Assembly (NCBI RefSeq): GCF_902859895.1
Contig: NZ_CADIKM010000014.1
Coordinates: 1-64,000 of the forward strand
Origin: Pararobbsia alpina
GTDB lineage: Bacteria; Pseudomonadota; Gammaproteobacteria; Burkholderiales; Burkholderiaceae
Length of the DNA: 64,000 bases
Direction: 5' to 3'
Of the stretch, positions 53,267 to 61,011 are shown piece after piece. The notes under the pieces were generated by a model. That model had not been told where the DNA came from. It saw only the letters and a list, made by a program, of their open reading frames with translations, and searched no databases. Both the position numbers and the translations under genes were made by a program. Every line of letters begins with the position of its first letter. Positions within the stretch are counted from its first letter, which is position 1.

Positions 53267-54541
53267 ATGCACGATTCCTCTACGGCGCCGAACCTGCCCA
53301 GTCCGGCCGCGCACGACCGCGTCTATCTTGGCCGCCAGCCCATCGTGGACCGTAACGGTGCGCTGCAGGCCTTCGAACTGCTGTTTCGAAGCGATGCAAT
53401 CAATCGCGCGTCGGTCGTCGACGACGTGGAAGCGACCGCGCACGTGCTCGCGCGCACCTTTGTCGACGTAGGCATCGTGTCCGCGCTTGGACCTCATCCG
53501 GGCTACGTCAATGTAAGCCGCGCTCTGCTCGACGACGACGTCGTCAGCCTGATTCCGTCCGACCGGTTCGTTCTCGAGGTGCTCGAGGGCGTGACGTTCG
53601 ACACGGCATTGTTTGAACGCTGCGCACAATTGCGGCGCGAGGGTTTCCGTTTTGCTCTCGACGACGTGACGCGCTGGTCCGACGCGATCGAAGCGATTCT
53701 GCCGAATATCGATATCGTCAAGATCGATCTGCTCTACTGCGCGCCCGACCACCTCGACGAGCTCGTCAGGAAACTGAGGCCTTACAACAAGATCCTGCTG
53801 GCCGAGAAAGTCGAGACGCGTTCGGCTCACGATCGTGCGATGGAACTTGGCTTCGATTTGTTCCAGGGATACTACTTCGCGCGCCCGCAGGTGCTCGTTT
53901 CCCGGCGCACCGAAGCACCGCGCCATGCCTTGCTGCGCTTGCTCAAGCTATTGAGCGGCGAAGTCGCGATCGGCGATCTTGAAAACGAATTGAAAGCAAA
54001 CCCGGCGCTCGTGATGCAGTTGTTGCGCCTCGTCAATTCCACGGCCTTCGGATTGGGGCGGCCAATCGCTTCACTGCGCGAAGCGATCATGGTACTCGGC
54101 ACGAAGCAGATCTCACGATGGGCCCAGTTGCTCCTGTACGCGGATGGCCGCAATCTGCCGCTCGCGTCGAACCCGCTCGTGGTGCATGCAGGCACGCGCG
54201 CGCGCTTCATGGAACTCGGGGCGGGGCTGCTCTGGCCTGCTGACGAACCGCGCCTCGACGCGGCGTTCATGACAGGTGTCTTTTCGCTGATCGATGTCGT
54301 GTTCGGCGAACCGATGCCCGAGCTGCTCGACAAGTTGCAGCTGGCGCCGCCTATCGAACAGGCTATCCGTTCGCGCACCGGTGAGCTGGGTCAACTCCTC
54401 GCGGCCGCTGAAGCGATCGAACTCGGCGACGCCGGGGCAATCGAGCGCGCCTGCGCGAATTTGCCGGAACTCACGCCCTACCTGGCGTCGCATATCGGGT
54501 TGGCCGCGGCCAAGTGGTTCGCCGAGCGCATGGCCGAGTAG
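53267..54541 (+). CDS. EAL-like/HDOD protein (YuxH-type)
   Basis: A 424-residue cytoplasmic regulator. A degenerate EAL-like domain covers about residues 17-210: LGRQPIVDRNGALQAFELLFRS, VLEVLEGV and FALDDVT. The catalytic EAL glutamate is not found in an E-A/V-L motif at the usual spot (it reads FELLFR), so cyclic-di-GMP hydrolysis is unlikely. An HDOD domain follows from about residue 210: LLRLLKLLSGEVAIGDLE, ALVMQLLRLVNSTAFG, REAIMVLGTKQISRWAQLLL. This pairing is the YuxH family, often linked to signalling or stress. The ATG at 53267 is chosen over a TTG at 53177 because the EAL domain then starts normally, but no ribosome site is obvious. It is convergent with the hydratase gene, 17 bp apart. 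Confidence 0.75.
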   Translation: MHDSSTAPNLPSPAAHDRVYLGRQPIVDRNGALQAFELLFRSDAINRASVVDDVEATAHVLARTFVDVGIVSALGPHPGYVNVSRALLDDDVVSLIPSDRFVLEVLEGVTFDTALFERCAQLRREGFRFALDDVTRWSDAIEAILPNIDIVKIDLLYCAPDHLDELVRKLRPYNKILLAEKVETRSAHDRAMELGFDLFQGYYFARPQVLVSRRTEAPRHALLRLLKLLSGEVAIGDLENELKANPALVMQLLRLVNSTAFGLGRPIASLREAIMVLGTKQISRWAQLLLYADGRNLPLASNPLVVHAGTRARFMELGAGLLWPADEPRLDAAFMTGVFSLIDVVFGEPMPELLDKLQLAPPIEQAIRSRTGELGQLLAAAEAIELGDAGAIERACANLPELTPYLASHIGLAAAKWFAERMAE

Positions 54542-54558
54542 ACCACGCGCCCGACAAG

Positions 54559-55407
54559 CTAACCGAAGGTCGCAAGCGCATCCATCGCGAGCGATCCATC
54601 CTTCTTCTGCGCCCATAGTCGGGCTTCACCGACCGAACGCCGCTGGCCACAGACCAGAAAAGGCTCATTGTCGAACAGCGGCCCGACAGCACGGAACTCA
54701 AGCGTCTGCAACCGTCGCGCGGGCAGATGATCGCGCAGCGAATCGACGAGCAGCGTCGCCACGAGCGGCGCATGCACCATCAACCCGGGGTAACCTTCTT
54801 CGGTCGTCGCGTAGGTCCGATCGTAGTGGATCCGGTGTTGGTTGAAAGTCAGCGCCGAGTACTGGAACAGCAACACGGGATCGACCTGCATCTCGTCGGC
54901 CCAGTCATGCTCGCCGGGGGCCAGCCGCACGGACGCCGGCAATTCGCCCGGTACAGGGCGGTCGCGGTACACGATGTCGTGATCCTCGACGACCGTCATG
55001 CCGCTCTGGTTGCGGTATTCGCGCCGAAGGCGCACGAACAGCAACGGTTCACCCGTACGCCCGGTCTTCTCCGCGATGTCGACTACGCGCGAGGTCCGTT
55101 CGACGTTGTCGCCGATCCGGATCGGCAGGTTGAACTTGAGCTTGGCGCCCGCGAACAAGCGCCGTGGCAAATGCACCGGCGGCAGAAAACCGCCGCGGCG
55201 CGGATGGCCGTCGGGGTCGAGCTCCGAGCGGCGTGTGACCGCGGGAAAGTAGAGCCAGTGACGCAGCAAAGGCAATGGGTCACCATCCGTGAGCCGCGGT
55301 TCCTGACGGTCGAGCGCCGCCGCCAGCACGGCCGGCGGGGTCGGTCCGATCTCATCGAAGCCGCGCTCGCTGCGTCCGACCCATTTGCGCAAATAATCGA
55401 TATCCAT
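54559..55407 (-). CDS. MaoC/hot-dog dehydratase (mesaconyl-C4-CoA or itaconyl-CoA hydratase-like)
   Basis: A 282-residue two-half hot-dog protein. The N-terminal half is a FAS1-like dehydratase domain (HWLYFPAVTRRSELDPDGHPRRGGFLPPV in part, then FNLPIRIGDNVERTSRV). The C-terminal half carries the hydratase motif SALTFNQHRIHYDRTYA with the catalytic His and Asp, and then PGLMVHAPLVATLLVD. This matches proteins annotated as mesaconyl-C4-CoA or itaconyl-CoA hydratases and HTD2-like enzymes. No CoA ligase, transferase or citramalyl-CoA lyase neighbours it, so the pathway cannot be named. It stands alone and is convergent with the EAL/HDOD gene. Confidence 0.85.
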   Translation of the reverse strand: MDIDYLRKWVGRSERGFDEIGPTPPAVLAAALDRQEPRLTDGDPLPLLRHWLYFPAVTRRSELDPDGHPRRGGFLPPVHLPRRLFAGAKLKFNLPIRIGDNVERTSRVVDIAEKTGRTGEPLLFVRLRREYRNQSGMTVVEDHDIVYRDRPVPGELPASVRLAPGEHDWADEMQVDPVLLFQYSALTFNQHRIHYDRTYATTEEGYPGLMVHAPLVATLLVDSLRDHLPARRLQTLEFRAVGPLFDNEPFLVCGQRRSVGEARLWAQKKDGSLAMDALATFG

Positions 55408-55994
55408 CTACCCCGTCTCCACTTCCCTAACGTCCTTCTTTGCGGTATCCGATCATCTGGGCGAGATTACATATGCACAGCGCCGGCAAGATTACCTGAA
55501 TGTCTCGTATTGTGACGGCGATCGCCCTGTCGAGGCCAGTCCTTCGAACGGCTTTCCTCAAGATTGACACAACCCATCGTGGAAACGCACAGGGGGAAGC
55601 TGTCTAGCGATCGAGCGATAGGGTGAGAACGAACAGGGACCAGCGAGAGCATATGCCGTGCGGACGCAGATCGGCTTGGACGCAAATTGAGGTGAGCTTC
55701 AATAGGGAACTTGGGATCCCGGCACCCCGCAAAAACCCTCGAAAACATAGCGGGAACGGGCTTTGAGGTGAAAAAAGGGGGGGGAAATCCTTCACCTTTG
55801 GGCAAGGTGAGTCATGTCGAGTCGTCCTGCTCACCGTTGACGGACATAACGGTGAGATCGAACAGGGAACTTGCGGCTTACCTTCAAATTCGCTCACGCA
55901 TTCGCGGATTGCATGACACAGAAGCCAATGCGCAGTGAGCGGCTACAGCGATGACGCGTTTTAGTTAGGGAAACAACTATAGGAATGAATAAAA
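55408..55994. other. Intergenic region with outlying iterons
   Basis: About 590 bp between the hydratase and the MarR-family gene, with no supported coding sequence. It holds three good iterons at 55622, 55691 and 55851 and more degenerate GGTGA-type stretches between them (55767, 55805). A G-run (about 8 Gs) lies at 55777-55784. Confidence 0.6.
55622..55870 (+). repeat. Outlying iteron cluster 1 (three copies)
   Basis: GGTGAG-N6-CAGGGAAC pattern: 55622-55641 (one mismatch at the end), 55691-55710 (TAGGGAAC), and 55851-55870 (perfect). This is the reverse complement of the origin iteron GTTCCCTG-N6-CTCACC, so the copies lie in the opposite orientation to most of those in the origin, 5-7 kb away. 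Confidence 0.8.
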
Positions 55995-56411
55995 TCAGCC
56001 CAGTGTCGCGCGAATCTCTCGAAGCTGGGCGACCGTTCCTTCGAATGTCTCGGCACCGATCAAGCCCTTGATTCGGCGCGTCGTGGCCGCGCTCGCCGCC
56101 GTCAGCGAACGCTCGATCGTCCTGGCAGCGGCAGTCGGATGCACGCACGATTCGCGTCCGTCCGCACCCGATGGATGCCGCTCGACCAAACCCTTGCCGG
56201 CAAGACTATCGAGCACGCGCGTCGCCGTTGGACGAGCAATGCCGAGGATCTCGGCAAGCTCCCGGTGCAAGGCGCCCGGCCGCGCAAGAATCGCCCTCAG
56301 CATGAACGCCTGGGGCGGCGTCAGGCTGAACGGCTCGAAGGTGCGGGTCCACTCGCGCTCGACGACTCGCGCCAGGGCGGTCGTATTGAAGTAAAGACAA
56401 TGATCAAACAT
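55995..56411 (-). CDS. MarR-family transcriptional regulator
   Basis: A 138-residue winged-helix regulator. The helix-turn-helix region is ALHRELAEILGIARPTATRVLDSLAGKGLVERH, with the wing at SGADGRESCVHPTAAAR. Flanking alpha helices for dimerisation begin with CLYFNTTALARVVEREW. Cys residues near 5 and 91 are not at known sensing positions. Its targets are unknown; the GNAT and amidase-like genes next to it on the same strand are possible neighbours but each is separated by a gap (64 bp to GNAT). No clear operator was found near its start. Confidence 0.85.
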   Translation of the reverse strand: MFDHCLYFNTTALARVVEREWTRTFEPFSLTPPQAFMLRAILARPGALHRELAEILGIARPTATRVLDSLAGKGLVERHPSGADGRESCVHPTAAARTIERSLTAASAATTRRIKGLIGAETFEGTVAQLREIRATLG

Positions 56412-56475
56412 GCTGCACAGCCTAGTACGTCATCGTTAGCTTTACAACTTTATTTGCCATGAGCGACAAAATTCG

Positions 56476-56889
56476 TTACCGCAGGCTTTCGGTCGCCGCG
56501 ATGATGTACGCATTCTCATGCCGCGTGAAACCGACCCTCGGATAATAGTCGACCGCCTTCGGCGCCGACAACAGGATCAGCTTGGCCTTCGGCCCGAGCG
56601 CCGCCTGCGTGAGGCGGATCAGTTCACGACCGATGCCCGCGCGCTGCATGCCCGCATCGACGGCGAGATCGGACAGATAACAGCAGTACGCAAAATCGGT
56701 GACCGAGCGAGCCACCCCGACGAGACGGTCGCCGTCCCACGCGGTGATCAACAGGTTCGCGTTCGCCAACATCGCGTCGATACAGGCAGGGTCGTCGATC
56801 GGGCGGCGTTCACCGAGCGTCGAACGCGAGAGCAGGTCGATAAATTCGTCGCGACCGATCCGGCGGTCGCGAGCGTAAGTAATGGGCAT
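56476..56889 (-). CDS. GNAT family N-acetyltransferase
   Basis: A 137-residue GCN5-related acetyltransferase. LLITAWDGDRLVGVARSVTDF and CYLSDLAVDAGMQRAGIGRELIR (quoted in part) are beta-4 and the acetyl-CoA pyrophosphate-binding loop (Q-R-x-G-I-G), and YYPRVGF is the usual C-terminal block. The substrate cannot be told. I chose ATG 56889 because AAGGAC lies 6 nt upstream; the in-frame upstream ATG has none. It sits between a MarR regulator and the amidase-like gene on the same strand, and could be a resistance or tailoring enzyme. Confidence 0.85.
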   Translation of the reverse strand: MPITYARDRRIGRDEFIDLLSRSTLGERRPIDDPACIDAMLANANLLITAWDGDRLVGVARSVTDFAYCCYLSDLAVDAGMQRAGIGRELIRLTQAALGPKAKLILLSAPKAVDYYPRVGFTRHENAYIIAATESLR

Positions 56890-57201
56890 CCGACGTCCTT
56901 GCAGTGGGCGCGGCAACCCGCGCGGCGCCGACGAAGACCGGCGGCTTCACGATTGTCGGGCGCACGGGGGTGAATTGCAAACCCCTTTGTCCGGCGGTCA
57001 GGACGTGGTGCGGCCAAGGTGAGGAGATACAGGGTACTTGGCCGCGAAACTGGCGCCCATACCCTCGTCCCCCGCCCGCTCGCCCGTCCTTTTGCTCATC
57101 AACTGTAACTGGACTGGACGCAGCCGCACATGGCTTGACATCGCGGCTTGCGCCAGGAGCCCGCTCATGACTGGCCGGCACCCGGCGGAGCTCACACGCC
57201 G

Positions 57202-58818
57202 CTATGCGGCCAGTTGCGGGGGTGCGATCGAGCCGAGAATCGACTCGATCGTCAGCCCAAGGCTGAGCAGCGTGCGGTCGCTGCCCGCGGGACCATCGAT
57301 GCTGAGTCCGACCGGCATGCCCGCCGCCGACAGTGCAACCGGAAGCGAGAGCCCCGGCAAGCCCGCGCAGGAGCCCGGGTCGACATTGCGGGTCAGCGCG
57401 TTGAGCGCGGCCTGTGAGCCGCCGGGCTGGGGTGTCCCGTCGATCGACAGCGCGCCCGAATACGACGGATCGATCAGCGGCGCGGTGACCGGCACCGTCG
57501 GAAACACGATTGCCTGGACGTTCTGCGCGCTGAAATAGTCGGCATACGCCCGCACCAGATTCGGCCGGCCCACGGTGAGCGCTTTCAGATACTGATCGCG
57601 TGTCACGTTCTTGCCGGACTTCAGGAGCGCCTGGACATCGGGGCTCTTCACCTGCGCGAGGACATCCCAGAATGAATGTGGCGCACCTGTCTCCCAGAGA
57701 TATCCCGGAAAATCCATGTAGAGCTCGAACATTGTCAACGAGGTCGAGGTGCTGCGTGTGAGCGTGCCGATGTCCGGAAGGTCCGCCTCGACGAGCGTGA
57801 CGCCTCGTGACTTGAGTTTGTCGAGCGCATTCTGGCAAAGCGTGGCCACTTCGTGATCGACCCCGCTCCAGAAGTAGTCGCGGGGAACGCCGAGGCGAAT
57901 CTGCGTGGCGGGCAACCCCTGCACGGTGGTCTCGTCGCCGCTCAATGCCGAGTCGATCAGCACGATATCCGCCACGCTGCGCGCCATCGTCCCGACCGTA
58001 TCGCGCGTATGGGATACGGGCGCGACACCCACGGTCGAATAGCGCCGCTCCTTGCCGCCGTTGCCCACGCTCGGGCGCAGCCCGGCGACGCCGCACAGCG
58101 CAGCCGGCACGCGCAACGAGCCCGTCGCATCGGTGCCGAGCCCGACCGGCGCCATGCGCGCGGCGAGCGCGGCCGCGGTCCCGCCGGATGCACCGCCCGG
58201 AATCCTATTTAGGGCATAGGGATTCTGGACTGCGCCGAACGCCGCGTTGTTGCTCGTCACGCCGAGGCCGAGTTCATGCATATTGGCCTTGCCGATCAGA
58301 ATCGCGCCCTTTGCGAGCAGAGTCTGCAGGACCGGCGCGCTGACCGTCGGCGTGAAATCGCGCAGGCCAGGTGTGCCCGAACTGGTCGGCACGCCAGCGG
58401 TATTGATGTTGTCGTTGATGATGAGCGCCAGACCGGCCAGCGCTCCGAGCGGCTTGTTCGCGCTTCGCGCGGCATCGATACGGCGTGCCAGATCGAGCGC
58501 CCCCGTATCGTTGAGGGTGATCAGGGCATTGAGCGATTGTTGCGACTGCGCGCGATCGAGCAGCGCGGCAATATAGCTTTCGGTGCTCAAGTGCCCCTGC
58601 TGCATCTGCGCGAGGGCTTCGCTCGCGCTCAGGTCAGCTTGATGGCCTGAGCGCGCGGTTCGGTGTGTCGTGCCGGCCACACTCGGCGCGGTAGCCGACT
58701 CCGGCGGCACACAGCCGCTTAGCAGAGTCGAGGTAGACGAGACGACGGCCAGTGCCCCGGTCGTCTTCAACGCGGCGCCGATAAATTCGCGGCGGCCTCG
58801 TGGCTGCTTCAATTTCAT
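57202..58818 (-). CDS. Exported amidase-signature lipoprotein lacking the catalytic Lys and one Ser
   Basis: A 538-residue member of the amidase signature family. The N terminus has a Tat-like RGRREFIG with a following hydrophobic stretch and a lipobox LLSGC (Cys36), so export as a lipoprotein is likely. In active relatives (fatty acid amide hydrolase, malonamidase E2) the triad is Lys, cis-Ser and nucleophile Ser. Here the block LALIINDNINTAG has Asn135 where the Lys should be, and GGASGGTAAAL has Ala210 at the cis-Ser; only Ser234 in TDATGSLRVP remains. The distances 135-210-234 equal those between the FAAH residues (142-217-241), so the alignment is firm. Normal hydrolysis is therefore unlikely. 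The ATG 58818 has GGAG 6 nt upstream. Confidence 0.85.
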   Translation of the reverse strand: MKLKQPRGRREFIGAALKTTGALAVVSSTSTLLSGCVPPESATAPSVAGTTHRTARSGHQADLSASEALAQMQQGHLSTESYIAALLDRAQSQQSLNALITLNDTGALDLARRIDAARSANKPLGALAGLALIINDNINTAGVPTSSGTPGLRDFTPTVSAPVLQTLLAKGAILIGKANMHELGLGVTSNNAAFGAVQNPYALNRIPGGASGGTAAALAARMAPVGLGTDATGSLRVPAALCGVAGLRPSVGNGGKERRYSTVGVAPVSHTRDTVGTMARSVADIVLIDSALSGDETTVQGLPATQIRLGVPRDYFWSGVDHEVATLCQNALDKLKSRGVTLVEADLPDIGTLTRSTSTSLTMFELYMDFPGYLWETGAPHSFWDVLAQVKSPDVQALLKSGKNVTRDQYLKALTVGRPNLVRAYADYFSAQNVQAIVFPTVPVTAPLIDPSYSGALSIDGTPQPGGSQAALNALTRNVDPGSCAGLPGLSLPVALSAAGMPVGLSIDGPAGSDRTLLSLGLTIESILGSIAPPQLAA

Positions 58819-59491
58819 CAGTGTCTCCGAGAAACCTCGGCCTTCAGGCCGGGCAGGTAAGGAGACGGCTTTGGTGTAGTTTCCGTGCACCAGTTGATAG
58901 TCTCAAAAATGTCCATGGCATGGTGTGAACCATGGACACTAGGCGTGCGGACCGATTCCGGTTCCAGCCCGATGTCCGAGCACGAAGTGATTCTTGCCCG
59001 GAGGTTTGGATTTTTGGCCGCTGGACTGGCGGTGTCAGCCCATGGAGAAAGCGTAAGTCCCATGTCTCTTCGAGATGATGTTGGGTTGCATTCGTTGAAG
59101 TGGGAATCCCCCTTCCCTCAGGTAGGGGGGATGTCAAGAACTCTCCAGACAACAAGCGCTATGGATGCGCATAAACACCGTGTAGAGAGTATCACCCACC
59201 CGAGAGGTTCCTTGCTCGTGACCATTTTGGCCGGGGCTCATGGTGGATTGGCCGGGCCTGCCAGGCAAACCTTGCCCGATCGGCCTCCAAGTTCCCTGTT
59301 CGGTCTCACCATGAAACGCAAACTCGAGCGCAAGCGCCAAGATCCCCGAATCGTCTCACCTTGATGGCAGGTGAGGATCGAGGAATCTTGCCAACGCGTG
59401 CGAGGCGATCGTGTCGAGCGCATCGGAGTCCAGTGGTATGCGCGCGAACCGTCATCCATGCCGAACGAACACGCTGTGCGCTGTGGCCCGG
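58819..59491. other. Intergenic region with outlying iterons
   Basis: About 670 bp between the amidase-like and kfrA genes. Two good iterons and one weaker lie in its right third (59291-59389). Left of that I see no coding sequence, RNA gene or repeat. Its GC is lower than that of the flanking genes in places. Confidence 0.55.
59291..59389 (+). repeat. Outlying iteron cluster 2
   Basis: GTTCCCTG-N6-CTCACC occurs perfectly at 59291-59310 and as GATCCCCG-N6-CTCACC at 59341-59360. A weaker GGTGAG-type copy in the opposite orientation lies at 59370-59389. They lie just downstream of kfrA, about 3 kb from the origin array. Confidence 0.75.
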
Positions 59492-60697
59492 CTATACCGG
59501 ACGCACGACCTGTCTGGTGGACAGGGAAAACTGAGCCGCCGCTGCGACTCGTGACACCGCGGGTCCCGATGCATGATCGCAGTCGGGGCAGCGCAGTTCA
59601 AACACACCGTTATCGTTCGACAGTTCGGGCTCTCCCTCGCCGCAGGCCGGGCAGACACGCACCGGCAGCGCAAAGCCGTCGACCAGCGTGCCCAGCGCAG
59701 TCAGCTCATCAGGCTCCAGCCGATTGCTCGACGCCAACGACGCGAGCATCGCACCGATCGCGGCCGGCAAGCCATTCTGCCGATCGGCCAAGGCGAGTTC
59801 GCGATGCAGCGCGGCAATTTCATCGGCCTGTCGGCTGGACAGCGCATCGAGCGTATCGATACGCCCCTTGGCGACGCTCAGTTGCTGGATGAAGTCGTAC
59901 TCGCGTCTTGCCAGGTCGCGGCCGCCCGATTCGTAGGTCGAGGCCATCCCGCGCAGGGTGTCGAGTTCAAGCAACAGGGGTTTGACGCGTCGTTCGGCGT
60001 CGGTCATCGCGTCCTTGATCTGCGCGGCATAGGACTCGGCGTTCGCCTGAAGCGTCGCACGCAGCGCGAGCAACTCGGTCTGGGATGTCTGGTATTCGGA
60101 GCGCAGTCGGGTTAGTTCGACACGCAGCGCATCATTGTCGCGATCGAGCAAGGCCTGGAGCGAGTGGGAATCGGTGCGGGTCGCGGCAGCGGCATCGTGC
60201 TCGAAATCGAGCCGATGTTCGAGCGCCCGCTTCTCTGCGATCGCCGTCGTCAGCGACTCGCGGGCTTCACGCGCGGCCTCGACCGCGAGATCCCGTTCGA
60301 CCAGGGCCCGCCGCAAGGCGTCCTCTAGTGCATCGCGGGCCTCCTTGAGCGCGCGGCGATCGGCATCGAGTTGCGAGCGGGCGGTGTCGATCGCGCTTCG
60401 GTACAGTTCGCCGAGCAGCGCGCCCGCGGCCTGTTCGAGCTCGGCCGGAATGGCCCCCACCCCTGCTCGGGCCACTGCGGTCTGGCGCAGCTTTTCCCAG
60501 AAAACATCGATGTCCTTGGGGATGTCGCCAGCGCTCCCGACACCTGTCAATTCGCGCACAGTCACGACGGACGGCCGAACGGCATGATCGAGAAACAAGC
60601 GCTGGCATGCGTGCAGCGAAAGCTCCCGCCGACGACCGCCTGCTCGCTTGAGTTCAGCGATCTCGCGGCGAATGGCTTCCTTTGCGTCCGCATTCAT
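59492..60697 (-). CDS. KfrA-like DNA-binding coiled-coil protein with C-terminal zinc ribbon
   Basis: A 401-residue protein. The N-terminal region (about residues 1-75) matches the KfrA DNA-binding domain, including VTVRELTGVGSAGDIPKDID, typically recognising operator palindromes on plasmids. A long coiled coil, rich in Ala/Arg/Glu/Leu heptads, spans about residues 85-325. The C terminus has CPACGEGEPELSNDNGVFELRCPDCD (in part), two CxxC pairs that make a zinc ribbon not present in classical KfrA as I know it. It is downstream of rep on the same strand, with a palindrome just upstream of its start. Plasmid KfrA helps stable inheritance and can form an alpha-helical filament-like structure. 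Partition, compaction or replicon regulation is inferred. Confidence 0.82.
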   Translation of the reverse strand: MNADAKEAIRREIAELKRAGGRRRELSLHACQRLFLDHAVRPSVVTVRELTGVGSAGDIPKDIDVFWEKLRQTAVARAGVGAIPAELEQAAGALLGELYRSAIDTARSQLDADRRALKEARDALEDALRRALVERDLAVEAAREARESLTTAIAEKRALEHRLDFEHDAAAATRTDSHSLQALLDRDNDALRVELTRLRSEYQTSQTELLALRATLQANAESYAAQIKDAMTDAERRVKPLLLELDTLRGMASTYESGGRDLARREYDFIQQLSVAKGRIDTLDALSSRQADEIAALHRELALADRQNGLPAAIGAMLASLASSNRLEPDELTALGTLVDGFALPVRVCPACGEGEPELSNDNGVFELRCPDCDHASGPAVSRVAAAAQFSLSTRQVVRPV

Positions 60698-60710
60698 ACG
60701 CGGCCCCTTT

Positions 60711-60742
60711 GTTTCATTTCAACTGAAACCTATTACGTAATA
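60711..60742. promoter_or_regulatory. Candidate KfrA operator
   Basis: GTTTCA-N7-TGAAAC (60711-60729) is followed directly by the perfect palindrome TATTACGTAATA (60731-60742). Both lie within 14-45 bp of the kfrA start, where KfrA-type proteins bind to repress themselves. Confidence 0.55.
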
Positions 60743-60837
60743 AAAGATACGTTTTTGGCCAAGCACTCGAAGAATGAAGCTTTCTCACAGGATTCTCGAG
60801 AATTGCACACGATCGCTTGATTCTCGTCCCATTCTTC

Positions 60838-60921
60838 CGTGAAACATTTGCGCTGAAATCGCTGAGCGCCTTATTCGTCGCTGCTTACAGAGATTCCCTC
60901 AACTTTTCCCAATGTTTCACG
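60838..60921. promoter_or_regulatory. Split parS-like half-sites
   Basis: CGTGAAACA (60838-60846) and TGTTTCACG (60913-60921) are exact halves of the ParB site TGTTTCACGTGAAACA, in outward inverted order and separated by 66 bp. The second is followed by AGTGAAGC, a near-miss of the other half. parA and parB are not in the window. Confidence 0.4.
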
Positions 60922-61011
60922 AGTGAAGCGTCTCGCTGCCTTCATGAGGCTCAGCTGTTCGCTTCATAGCCTCTTCCTAGTCCGCTTCACACTGCCGCCT
61001 CAGCCCCCTTC

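Larger units (their letters stand above)
60698..61011. other. rep-kfrA spacer with palindromes and parS-like half-sites
   Basis: About 314 bp, AT-rich for this replicon, between rep and kfrA (both minus strand). It contains a 12-bp palindrome at 60731 and a GTTTCA-N7-TGAAAC repeat at 60711. Two halves of a parS-like site, CGTGAAACA at 60838 and TGTTTCACG at 60913, lie 66 bp apart. No coding sequence is supported. Confidence 0.6.
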
